A DNA stretch of 64,000 nt. Origin: Armatimonadetes bacterium 55-13 (GTDB lineage Bacteria > Armatimonadota > Fimbriimonadia > Fimbriimonadales > Fimbriimonadaceae). Made by a program: the position numbers and the translations under genes. The notes under the pieces are model-generated. The model did not search any database, had not been told where the DNA came from, and saw nothing but the letters and a program-made list of their open reading frames with translations. The stretch spans positions 249,344 through 313,343 of the forward strand of contig MKRX01000001.1 in the NCBI GenBank assembly GCA_001898035.1. The letters are read 5' to 3'. This document shows, piece by piece, positions 27,875 to 36,061 of the stretch (within the stretch, counting starts at the first letter, position 1; each line of letters opens with the position of its first letter).

Positions 27875-30058
27875 TTAGGTCTCCGTGAACGTCGGTTGAT
27901 CGGTCAATTGCTCCGCCACGCCTACGATTTGTTTGACCCGTCCGTTTTCATCCCGACGGAACACGCTTTCTCGACCATGCATCCACTTCCAGGAGCCATC
28001 GGCGGCCAAAATTCGATATTGAAAGTCGATCATCGTCTTGTCGTCAAGCGCCCTCACCCTTTCAAGGTGCGCATCGATAATCTCTTCGTCATCGGGGTGA
28101 AACAGTTTTCGGATGGAGGCGCTTTCTCCGGCTTTCAGATTATCCGGCGAGTACCCCCAAATCTTTGCGACGGCGCTGTTTACATAAATCGTTCGACGTT
28201 CGAGGATGTCGTAAATGTAGACCATGTCGAAGTTGGCCTCGAGAACCTTTTCGATGAATCGCCTTTGCTCCTCTAGTTCGCCCTGGACAGCTTTTATCGC
28301 GGAGATATCCCGAATGACTGTCGACAGATAGGCGATTTCACCCTGAGCGTTCCGATGGGCAAGGATCGCCTGAGAAGTCGGCACTTCCTCTCCATTGAAA
28401 TTCACGATCGCCGATTCACCGGTCCAACTTCCTGTGCTGAGAGCGGTGGGAATCCCCTCTTCTTTGATCTTCTGGAGAGCCCAGTCGGGGTGAACTTTGC
28501 CAATCGTCAGCGAACCAAATCCTTCGCCCTCCGCTACGCCGAACAACTTGCGTCCCGCCGCGTTAAGCGCGATGACTTTGAGGTCGAGGTCGCTTGCGCC
28601 AATAATATCTGGCGTCGCATCGATGATCCCCAGCAACCGATCGCGCTCCGCCTCCGCCTGCTTACGTTCGGTGATGTTCTCGACGACGCCAACATAGCCA
28701 TGCGTCTCTTCATCGAGCTGGATCGCTGCCGCCTGCGCATAGACCCAACGAATTTCCCCGTCCGGCAGAAGAAAGCGAGTGCTTTCACGAAAGTTTGTTG
28801 CACGACCGGCCGAATCAAGCCAGTGATTGATCAACCGATCCCTATCTTCAGGATGCAGCGCCTTAACCCAGCCAAACCCCAAAGCTTCCTCCGCCTTTAG
28901 GCCGGTCATCGCCTGATACGTCGCGTTGGTGTAAAGAGTCTGACCGGACGAATCGGTCACAAAAACGCCGAGCGGGGAAGATTCCGTCATGGTTCGGAAT
29001 TGCTGTTCGCTCAATCTGAGAGCCCGGTTCGCTTCCTCCAACTGCGTCACGTCCTGCGCCGTTCCGATGAGTCGATCGGGCTTTCCGTCCTTGTATTTCA
29101 CCATCGCACGGGAATGGAGATACCGAATATCGCCCGTTGGCCTTTGAATTCGATACCGAACGTCGACTGCGGTTTGATCTTTGACCGCTGCCCAAATCTC
29201 ACTCTGTACCCTCTCCAAATCTTCCGGAACGATCATCTTGATCCAAACATCCGCATCGAACCATCCATGCCTTTCGGGAATGCTGAAAATTGCGAACAAG
29301 TTCGTTGACCACCGGCAAAGACTCGTAACAAAGTCAAATTCGTAGGAGCCAATGTCGGCCGCCGCCTGAGCCTGTTCCAGCATCGCTTGGCTGGTTTCCA
29401 GCTCTTCCCGGACCTTCTTGATGTCATGAATATCAGTCAGGGTTCCGTACCACCGCGTAGCCTGACCATGCTCGTCCAGATAGGCAGCGGCGCGGTTGAT
29501 GTGCCACCGGTAAGCGCCATCGAATCGGCGCAGCCGAACCTCCATCTCCATCGGCTCAGCTGTGATGAGGCAGGACTGAATCCTGAGGTGCATGTCCGAC
29601 AGATCTTCTGGATGCACGTATTCCAGAATCCAATCCGCCGGTGACCGGTCCTTGGAGGCGCCGGTGTACTCGTAGAACCGCGCATTGAGATGAAAAATCT
29701 TGCCGTCGCCATCCGCCGCAAAAACGATCTGGGGCATCGAATCTGCCAGCCTGCGCCATTCGATTTCGCTCGCTCGTAACGCTCGCTCGATGGACTTTCG
29801 ATGGGCGATCTCCTGCCTGAGTTGATCCTTTTCGCTTTCGACCACTTCAAGCGCCGCCGCCGCTTGCTTATCGCCAAGGGTCGCCACAATCTCCGCTCGC
29901 GTCGCCGCTCCCACCTTTTGGCGAATCCGCTGCCAATAGGTGCGCACGGTATCCGTGCTAAGTTGAAGCTGCTGCGCTATCTGCTTGTCGCCAAGCCCCT
30001 GTCGAGCGAGATTGAGAACCCGCTCTTCTTGGGCTGAAAGCGATTTGATACGCGACAT
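27875..30058 (-). CDS. LuxR-type HTH protein with five PAS domains
   Basis: A 727-residue soluble protein. A LuxR-type HTH is at the very N-terminus (LSAQEERVLNLARQGLGDKQ, then LSTDTVRTYWQRIRQKVG; residues 7-50). After a short coiled coil, five PAS/PAC units follow at about 95-215, 215-345, 345-465, 465-590 and 595-720. Examples are MPQIVFAADGDGKIFHLNAR in PAS1 and DMVYIYDILERRTIYVNSAV in PAS5. There is no histidine kinase, GGDEF, EAL or receiver domain, so DNA binding seems to be the output. The usual order in LuxR regulators puts the HTH last. The signals are unknown; PAS domains bind haem, flavin or small ligands. Monocistronic; start ATG at 30058. Confidence 0.88.
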   Translation of the reverse strand: MSRIKSLSAQEERVLNLARQGLGDKQIAQQLQLSTDTVRTYWQRIRQKVGAATRAEIVATLGDKQAAAALEVVESEKDQLRQEIAHRKSIERALRASEIEWRRLADSMPQIVFAADGDGKIFHLNARFYEYTGASKDRSPADWILEYVHPEDLSDMHLRIQSCLITAEPMEMEVRLRRFDGAYRWHINRAAAYLDEHGQATRWYGTLTDIHDIKKVREELETSQAMLEQAQAAADIGSYEFDFVTSLCRWSTNLFAIFSIPERHGWFDADVWIKMIVPEDLERVQSEIWAAVKDQTAVDVRYRIQRPTGDIRYLHSRAMVKYKDGKPDRLIGTAQDVTQLEEANRALRLSEQQFRTMTESSPLGVFVTDSSGQTLYTNATYQAMTGLKAEEALGFGWVKALHPEDRDRLINHWLDSAGRATNFRESTRFLLPDGEIRWVYAQAAAIQLDEETHGYVGVVENITERKQAEAERDRLLGIIDATPDIIGASDLDLKVIALNAAGRKLFGVAEGEGFGSLTIGKVHPDWALQKIKEEGIPTALSTGSWTGESAIVNFNGEEVPTSQAILAHRNAQGEIAYLSTVIRDISAIKAVQGELEEQRRFIEKVLEANFDMVYIYDILERRTIYVNSAVAKIWGYSPDNLKAGESASIRKLFHPDDEEIIDAHLERVRALDDKTMIDFQYRILAADGSWKWMHGRESVFRRDENGRVKQIVGVAEQLTDQPTFTET

Positions 30059-30179
30059 AGCAGCTTGGACTGAAGGCCTGGAGATTTTGTTTTCGTTGGA
30101 GTGGGAAGAGAAATTTGTTAACTTAACACCCGGCCACCACTCCGGAAGCTAAATGAAAACCATAGGTTAGTAACATATC

Positions 30180-30815
30180 TTACAGCCGTTCTGATTTACC
30201 GACAACCGACTCTAGATAGGTTTTAACCTGAGGGACGGTATTCCTTGCGGGATCGATACGGAAAGCATGCCAACCAAGTGCCTTTGCCGCTTCCACATTC
30301 ATGGTCGAATCATCGAAAAAGGCCACTTCGTTACCGGTAACGCCCATGGCCTTCTCAAATGCTTGGAAAATCTCTGGCTGGGGCTTTAGGAGGCCCATTT
30401 CATGGGATGCAAATCGATGTCCGAGGGCAAGATGTGCAGGAAATCTTCCTGATTCGCTCATCTCTCGCCAATGCGGTTCATTGGTATTAGATAGACACGC
30501 GGTCGAATAACCCGCATCGTTAAAATCTCGAATCATGGCTTCCACTTCTGGATAGGGTTCAACCAAAATATGTCGATGAACACGCTCTGCCTCCAGCGTA
30601 GTGGCCAACCCTAAAAAATCTCGAAGCTGTTCGTAAAAATCTTCGTGAGAGATTTCTCCGCGTTGATAGGCCGGGAAAAACGGCGCTGAGTCAAGCTCTG
30701 TGTGCGCTTCAAAACGGCTCGGAAGTTCAATCCCTGCCACGCGCGCTGCCTCGGACCAAAGAGGAGTGATGCGGATCAATACCCCTCCGATGTCGAAACA
30801 CAAGACTCTTACCAC
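30180..30815 (-). CDS. HAD-superfamily phosphatase
   Basis: A 211-residue hydrolase. GTG at 30815 is chosen because it starts the HAD motif I at once (MVRVLCFDIGGVLI, with the nucleophile Asp). The frame stays open to 30935 but would then overlap the divergent gene. Motif II is ACLSNTNEPHW. The downstream Lys is in MGLLKPQPEIFQAFEKAMG and motif IV is VAFFDDSTMNVEAAK. This is an IA-type HAD phosphatase (YihX/GS1-like). The substrate is unknown, but the divergent carbohydrate gene hints at sugar phosphates. It shares a 41-base control region with that gene. Confidence 0.85.
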   Translation of the reverse strand: MVRVLCFDIGGVLIRITPLWSEAARVAGIELPSRFEAHTELDSAPFFPAYQRGEISHEDFYEQLRDFLGLATTLEAERVHRHILVEPYPEVEAMIRDFNDAGYSTACLSNTNEPHWREMSESGRFPAHLALGHRFASHEMGLLKPQPEIFQAFEKAMGVTGNEVAFFDDSTMNVEAAKALGWHAFRIDPARNTVPQVKTYLESVVGKSERL

Positions 30816-30822
30816 GTTCTTA

Positions 30823-30848
30823 CAGTATGACCTTTTGTGATCATACTG
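30823..30848. promoter_or_regulatory. Palindromic site between divergent HAD and ApnL-like genes
   Basis: CAGTATGA (30823-30830) and TCATACTG (30841-30848) are a perfect 8-bp inverted repeat with a 10-base centre. The site sits in the 40-base gap between the two divergent start codons. The position is ideal for a dimeric repressor controlling both genes. The regulator is not identifiable here. Confidence 0.55.
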
Positions 30849-30855
30849 AGATGGA

Positions 30856-32295
30856 ATGAGCCAAGAACGACCAATTCGCTTACACGCCGGGCCATGGAGT
30901 CTGGAGTTCGAACGCTGGACGGGATGGCTTCGCAATATTTGCCTTGGCGACGACTTGGTTTTACGGGCCGCCTACGTCGCCGCCCGTGGCGAGGACTGGC
31001 GAACCTTTCGATTCCACACGATCACCCATCATGTTTGCCAAGAGCAAAATGGTTTCCAGGCAAGCTGGACCTCCGAGTGCGAAGAATTGGGATTCCGCTG
31101 GACGATGGAGTGTCGCGCCGATAGCCAGTCACTCAATATCGTCTACCAAGGTCGCGGAACTCGGGAGTTTAAAACCAGAAGGACGGGCATGTGCTTGCTT
31201 CACCCACATGAGCAGCAAGGACAGCCCATTCGCATTCTTCATCCGGATGGCTCCCACCGAGACGCCACCTTCCCATCCACCATCGCTCCCGATCACCCGT
31301 TCACCGAGATTGTCGGCTTTCAACTTCCCCTCAAGAGCGGAATCGAGGTGACGGCCAAGCTCGACGGAGAAATCTTCGAAACGGAAGATCAGCGCAATTG
31401 GACTGACGCCTCATTCAAAACCTATTGCCGTCCCCAAAACCGTCCGGCGCCTTACGAAGTCCAACCTGAGCAGGTCATTCAGCACGCGGTCAGTCTCGAC
31501 TATCGCGGAGACGTTGTAACGTCAACCCCTGCCACCACGACGCATCTCTCACTGAAAGACACCGCCTGGAAGATCCCCATGTTGGGAACTCAGCATGACA
31601 GCGAGGTCGATGGCTTTGACTTCGTACTTTGCCAGGATCCCGACTCCAAGGTCTGGCGCACCATTGGCGGCCATCCCGATACCGTCTTTTCGCTAGACAG
31701 GTCTTCTCTGGATTTCATTCGAGGCCAGTTCTATTACGGTCTCGGTGAAAATTTCGTCAATGTCAATACCCGCCAACCGGACATGGAGCAATTTGATGGA
31801 ATTGGCTTTGGGGTGAACCCACAAATTCACGCGTTTGACGATCGATCCGTCATGGAAAACATCCACGCACAATCCGACGTCGTCAAATCTGCCTTGGAGA
31901 TATCCCAAACCAAGCCCGTCTTTGTGGGACCCATCCATCTCGATGATGATCGCTTGAGCCAACCGATCGGCATGGCATGGTTCGCCGCCTCATTCGCTAC
32001 ACTCGCCTCCTCTGGCGCGAATGCGCTCTCATTCTTTGAAGCACGACATTTCAACGGCCCGCTCGACGAACTCTATCAGTCCCTGCGAGAGTTTCGCGAA
32101 GAAGAGATCACGTTGATGACTTCAACTGATCCTTACCGTGCCATAGGATTCCGATTGCACAGTGCGGAAAGGCAACAAGACTTCTTTGTCAACATGACTC
32201 CCTACTTAGAGGAGATTGCCTTTGAAGGACAACGTTTAACGCTCGACCCGTATGAAGTGAAAATCATGTCCATGAGCGAGCGAACAAAACAATAA
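30856..32295 (+). CDS. D-apionate lactonase-like / sugar-acid catabolic protein (family match tentative)
   Basis: A 479-residue cytoplasmic protein. It contains GIEVTAKLDGEIFETEDQRN followed by WTDASFKTYCRPQNRPAP, a block I associate with the family that includes the D-apionate lactonase ApnL and related TIM-barrel proteins with a beta-sandwich head. HPHEQQGQPIR and PFTEIVGFQLPL are further recognisable elements. No signal peptide is seen. The next gene is an AraD-like epimerase/aldolase, and a sugar importer is adjacent, so a role in pentose or branched-sugar acid breakdown is plausible. The exact substrate is unknown, and the protein is shorter than full-length ApnL as I remember it. Confidence 0.5.
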   Translation: MSQERPIRLHAGPWSLEFERWTGWLRNICLGDDLVLRAAYVAARGEDWRTFRFHTITHHVCQEQNGFQASWTSECEELGFRWTMECRADSQSLNIVYQGRGTREFKTRRTGMCLLHPHEQQGQPIRILHPDGSHRDATFPSTIAPDHPFTEIVGFQLPLKSGIEVTAKLDGEIFETEDQRNWTDASFKTYCRPQNRPAPYEVQPEQVIQHAVSLDYRGDVVTSTPATTTHLSLKDTAWKIPMLGTQHDSEVDGFDFVLCQDPDSKVWRTIGGHPDTVFSLDRSSLDFIRGQFYYGLGENFVNVNTRQPDMEQFDGIGFGVNPQIHAFDDRSVMENIHAQSDVVKSALEISQTKPVFVGPIHLDDDRLSQPIGMAWFAASFATLASSGANALSFFEARHFNGPLDELYQSLREFREEEITLMTSTDPYRAIGFRLHSAERQQDFFVNMTPYLEEIAFEGQRLTLDPYEVKIMSMSERTKQ

Positions 32296-32360
32296 GACAC
32301 AATCTTTAAGATATCTAAATATATGAGCATAGGAGCTCATCACCCCCAAGGAACCCTTAA

Positions 32361-32999
32361 ATGACCCTCCGAGAATCTGTCTGCTGGGCCAACCGCGCCC
32401 TCCGAACTGAAGGACTTGTCACCATGCACAGTGGCAATGTAAGCGCCTATGATCCCGAGACCGATACGGTCTACATTAAGCCGAGCGGCGTCGACTACGA
32501 CACGATGATTCCTGAAATGATGGTGGCGGTCTCGCTCACAACTGGAGAAGCCGAAGGAAAAATGCGTCCCAGTGTGGATCTTCCGCACCACTTGTTCCTG
32601 TACCGAAACGATCCCAAGATCCGAAGCGTCATCCATACCCACAGCAACTACGCCACCGCGTTCGCTGCCGTGCAAAAGCCCATTCCCCTGGTCCTGACCG
32701 CGATCGCCGATGAGTTCGGCGGGGAGATCCCGTGCGCCCCGTACATTGACAATGAGGGCGACCACATCGGACAAGGAATTCTGAAGTATCGAACCCAAGC
32801 CCCCGCCATCTTGCTAGGCAATCACGGAGTCTTCGCCTGGGGCGCCACTCCCAAGGACGCGCTCAAGGCCGCCATCATGGTGGAGGACGTGGCAAAAACC
32901 GTCCATCTCGCCCATCAACTCGGCGACCCCATCCACCTCGATCCGGCCGAAGCCGCCAAGTGGTGGGACCGTTACCACAACCGCTACGGCCAAGGCTAA
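32361..32999 (+). CDS. Class II aldolase / L-ribulose-5-phosphate 4-epimerase (AraD family)
   Basis: A 212-residue zinc-dependent enzyme. SGNVSAYDPETDTVYIKPSG binds phosphate, SVIHTHSNYATAFAA gives two His ligands, and LLGNHGVFAWG gives the third. The tail WWDRYHNRYGQG resembles AraD/UlaF more than fuculose aldolase. The likely reaction is interconversion of L-ribulose 5-phosphate and D-xylulose 5-phosphate. It follows the ApnL-like gene with a 65-base gap, and its stop codon overlaps the stop of the convergent permease gene by two bases, leaving no terminator between. Confidence 0.85.
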   Translation: MTLRESVCWANRALRTEGLVTMHSGNVSAYDPETDTVYIKPSGVDYDTMIPEMMVAVSLTTGEAEGKMRPSVDLPHHLFLYRNDPKIRSVIHTHSNYATAFAAVQKPIPLVLTAIADEFGGEIPCAPYIDNEGDHIGQGILKYRTQAPAILLGNHGVFAWGATPKDALKAAIMVEDVAKTVHLAHQLGDPIHLDPAEAAKWWDRYHNRYGQG

Positions 33000-33823
33000 C
33001 GCCCGCCCAAGCCACTCAGGTTGATTCCCTTCATAAAGTAGCGCTGAGCGCAGAAGAAGAGAACAATGGTGGGAAGGATATGAATCAGCGAGGCCGCCAT
33101 CAACTGATTCATATCGCTTCCGTAGCTGTCCTGGAACATGCGCAGTCCCACCGAGACCGTGTACTTTTCTGGCGAGTTCAAGTAGATCAAGGGCCCGTTG
33201 AATTCGTCCCAGTGGCTAATGAAACTCATAACCGCTACCGTGGCCAGCACCGGCCCTGAAAGCGGCAAGAGCACTCGCCACCAAATCTTGAAGTGACTCG
33301 CCCCGTCCAGCATTGCCGCTTCGTCGAACTCGCGTGGGATCGTCAGGAAGAACTGGCGCATCAAAAAGATATTGAACGCGCCTCCGCCAAAAAACGACGG
33401 AATGATCAGCGGATAAAACGTGTCGATCGCACCCAACCAACGCCAGATCATGAAGACGGGGATCATCGTGACCTGCCCCGGCAGCATCATCGTCGCCAGC
33501 ATCGTGTAGAACATGGCATTCCGGCCCTTAAACTTGAACCGTGAAAAGCCATAAGCCACCAGCGAACTCGTCAAGACCGCGGCGGTCGTGGTGATCACCG
33601 TGATGAACAGGGTGTTCAAGACCCAGTTCGTAAACGGCAACGCCGTCCAAGCTTTCGGGAAGTTCTCCCAATGCGGGGGCTTGGGAATCCACTCCGGCGG
33701 AAACTTGAAGACGTCTTGATTGTCATGCAGCGCCGTGGAGACCGTCCACAGGAATGGCACCAAGAAAAGAGAACTGAAAGCAATCAGCACCACGTAGGTC
33801 GGCAAGTCCCGCAGTTTCTTCAC
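32996..33823 (-). CDS. Sugar ABC transporter permease 2 (MalG/UgpE family)
   Basis: A 275-residue inner-membrane protein with six predicted membrane spans. It carries the EAA loop FDEAAMLDGASHFKIWWRVL that contacts the ATPase. The start is GTG at 33823, overlapping the previous stop as GTGA; the frame is open to 33913. It is the last gene of the importer operon (binding protein, permease 1, permease 2). No ATPase gene is present, as is common in CUT1 systems that share an MsmK-like ATPase. Confidence 0.92.
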   Translation of the reverse strand: MKKLRDLPTYVVLIAFSSLFLVPFLWTVSTALHDNQDVFKFPPEWIPKPPHWENFPKAWTALPFTNWVLNTLFITVITTTAAVLTSSLVAYGFSRFKFKGRNAMFYTMLATMMLPGQVTMIPVFMIWRWLGAIDTFYPLIIPSFFGGGAFNIFLMRQFFLTIPREFDEAAMLDGASHFKIWWRVLLPLSGPVLATVAVMSFISHWDEFNGPLIYLNSPEKYTVSVGLRMFQDSYGSDMNQLMAASLIHILPTIVLFFCAQRYFMKGINLSGLGGR

Positions 33824-34719
33824 GACTTCGCCTCCCCTTCGTAGTAGACCCAGCGTTTCGAGCCCCAGAATTGAACGGCGGTGATGATCAGGAGTATCAC
33901 AAACAGCACCCACGCCATCGCGCTCGCTTTGCCCAGCTTGAAGTACTCAAAGGCATTCCGGAAGATCGACAATGCATAGAACAAGGTCGCGTTGTTCGGA
34001 CCACCACCCGTCATGATGTAAGCGGTCGTAAAGACCTGAAACGCTCCGATAATCCCCAAAATCAGATTGAAGAAAATCACCGGCGAAAGCTGGGGAATCG
34101 TAATAAACCGAAACTGCTGCCAATGCGATGCCCCGTCCAGACGTGCCGCTTCATAGTAGGTATCCGAGATTCCCTGGAGACCCGCCAAGAAGATAATCAT
34201 CCTGCCGCCACCCGCACCCCACAGGGACATGACGATGAATGCCCCCAGCGTGTACTTCTCGTCCATCAACCACTCGGCGCCCCCAATCCCAAACAAGCTT
34301 AAGGCGTAGTTGAGCAAGCCATAGTCCGGATTGAAAATCCAGATCCACAAGAGCGAGGAGGCAACCGCCGGAACAAGGGATGGCAGATAGAACAGCGTGC
34401 GAAAAACCCGTTGTCCGCGCACCTTTTGGTTGAGCAAAATGGCAAGGCCAAGGGAAGCTGAGATTCCAAGCGGTACCGAAAAGATTGCGTAGGTGATCGT
34501 GACTTGAAGCGACTTCCAAAACAGCGGCTCTTCATAAAAGAGGCGATGGTAATTCTTGGTCCCGACAAACTGAATGGTGTTCAGGTCGTACTTGGTGAAG
34601 CTCAGGTAAAGAGAAGTGAGCATCGGCCCCGCGGTAAATACCAGAAACCCAAGGAGCCAGGGCAACACGAACAGGAATCCCCAATAAGAGGGCTTATCGA
34701 CCAAGCGACGCTTCGTCAA
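33820..34719 (-). CDS. Sugar ABC transporter permease 1 (MalF/UgpA family)
   Basis: A 299-residue inner-membrane permease with about six spans, starting with SYWGFLFVLPWLLGFLVF, and the EAA loop YYEAARLDGASHWQQFRFIT. TAYIMTGGGPNNATLFYALS is a typical UgpA signature. It starts with an ATGA overlap on the binding-protein stop. It pairs with the UgpE-like subunit downstream to form the channel of a CUT1 sugar importer. Confidence 0.93.
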   Translation of the reverse strand: MTKRRLVDKPSYWGFLFVLPWLLGFLVFTAGPMLTSLYLSFTKYDLNTIQFVGTKNYHRLFYEEPLFWKSLQVTITYAIFSVPLGISASLGLAILLNQKVRGQRVFRTLFYLPSLVPAVASSLLWIWIFNPDYGLLNYALSLFGIGGAEWLMDEKYTLGAFIVMSLWGAGGGRMIIFLAGLQGISDTYYEAARLDGASHWQQFRFITIPQLSPVIFFNLILGIIGAFQVFTTAYIMTGGGPNNATLFYALSIFRNAFEYFKLGKASAMAWVLFVILLIITAVQFWGSKRWVYYEGEAKS

Positions 34720-36011
34720 AATCCAGGCTCCTCGCCCAAGAGTTTGTTCACCGCTGCCGTCGTCGATTTCATGGATTCCGCGGCGTTTTTCTCACGCCCG
34801 GCAAACAAATTGTCCAACTCAGAACCCGCTACCTGCATCACTTCCGGCCACCTCGGACCGATCGGGAGCTTGGTCCCTTCCTTGACGGTCATCGAAACGG
34901 ACTCCATATTAAACGGTGGCGTCTTGGGATGCAAATAAGCATCGGAGAATGCCAGCGCAATTCTCGACGGAGACTGCCTTCTCTCCCTCACATACAAAAC
35001 CTGTTCCGCCTCTGGACCAGTCAGGAACTTCATGAGCCGCCAAGCCTCCTTGGGATGCTGCGTCTCCTTGTACATGATCAATTGGTTGCCTTTAACAAAG
35101 AGAGAGTTGCCCTTCGGTCCGTCCGGCAGGGGACAGATATCCCACTCGAATTTGGTGATCATCTGCCGGTAACGTGCCGAGGCGCCGACATAGTTGAATT
35201 CCAACGCCAGCTTTCCCGTCTCAAACGCGAAGGCCGAGTTTGCACCCTGGGCTGGCGTTGGACAGCATTTGTCCTTCCAGCGCAAGTCCGAGAGGAACTG
35301 CATCGCCTCAATCGCCTCCGGAGAGTCCAGCAGGCACTTGTCCAAAGTCTCGTTGAGAAACCGACCCCCAAACGCCTGGATAGTCGCGAAGTAAAACGGC
35401 ATGGTCGCCATATTCACACCAAACTGCTGGGCGCGACCGCTCTTGTCATACTTGGTCGTCTTGATCGCGTACTCACGCATCTTGGCGTAAGTCCACTCCC
35501 CTTTCTTATAGAGCTCGAAAGGGTCGTCTAGACCCGCCTCGTTCAGCAACTTCTTGTTGTAGAACATGATCCCGCCCCCGAACAGCACGTTCAGGCCCTG
35601 CATCTTCCCATTCACTTTGCATTCCTCAACGGCGGCGGGAAAAAAGTCGCTCAGCTTGAACTCGAGATCGCCTTGAATGAACTCGTCAAGCTCGTGAAAG
35701 TAATTCCGCTCGGCGAGTTGGGGAAAGTCGTAGTGATCGACTCGAACCACGTCCGGCGATGTTCGCGAGGCGAACATCAAAATCATCTTGTTCTTGTAAG
35801 CCGATTGCGGGACTTTGAACAACTCCACGTGCAAATCGGGATTCTGTCGATTGAACGAATCCACCAACTGTTGCTCAAGAGCAAGTTGCTCCACATTGCC
35901 CCACGCCATATAGCGCAAGTGCACCTTCCCGTCATCAGGCGATTTACACCCAACCAGGATGGCCAGTCCCATCAACGCGAGTCCCCAGCGAATCACAGCT
36001 CCCCGTAGCAT
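34716..36011 (-). CDS. Sugar ABC transporter substrate-binding lipoprotein
   Basis: A 431-residue extracytoplasmic binding protein of the family-1 sugar class. It has a lipoprotein signal with lipobox LVGC (MLRGAVIRWGLALMGLAILVGC). The mature part reads VHLRYMAWGNVEQLALEQQL and then LVDSFNRQNPDLHVELFKVP, with later GGGIMFYNKKLLNEAGLDDP and ETQHPKEAWRLMKFLTGPEA, all typical. It lies divergent from the GH89 gene, 50 bases apart, so the importer may take up the sugar that GH89 frees, namely N-acetylglucosamine or a glycan fragment. The substrate is inferred only from this context. Confidence 0.92.
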   Translation of the reverse strand: MLRGAVIRWGLALMGLAILVGCKSPDDGKVHLRYMAWGNVEQLALEQQLVDSFNRQNPDLHVELFKVPQSAYKNKMILMFASRTSPDVVRVDHYDFPQLAERNYFHELDEFIQGDLEFKLSDFFPAAVEECKVNGKMQGLNVLFGGGIMFYNKKLLNEAGLDDPFELYKKGEWTYAKMREYAIKTTKYDKSGRAQQFGVNMATMPFYFATIQAFGGRFLNETLDKCLLDSPEAIEAMQFLSDLRWKDKCCPTPAQGANSAFAFETGKLALEFNYVGASARYRQMITKFEWDICPLPDGPKGNSLFVKGNQLIMYKETQHPKEAWRLMKFLTGPEAEQVLYVRERRQSPSRIALAFSDAYLHPKTPPFNMESVSMTVKEGTKLPIGPRWPEVMQVAGSELDNLFAGREKNAAESMKSTTAAVNKLLGEEPGF

Positions 36012-36061
36012 ACAACCTGCGCTAAACCGTTGCTTTAGAAACCAAGCATAATCTCCAATCT

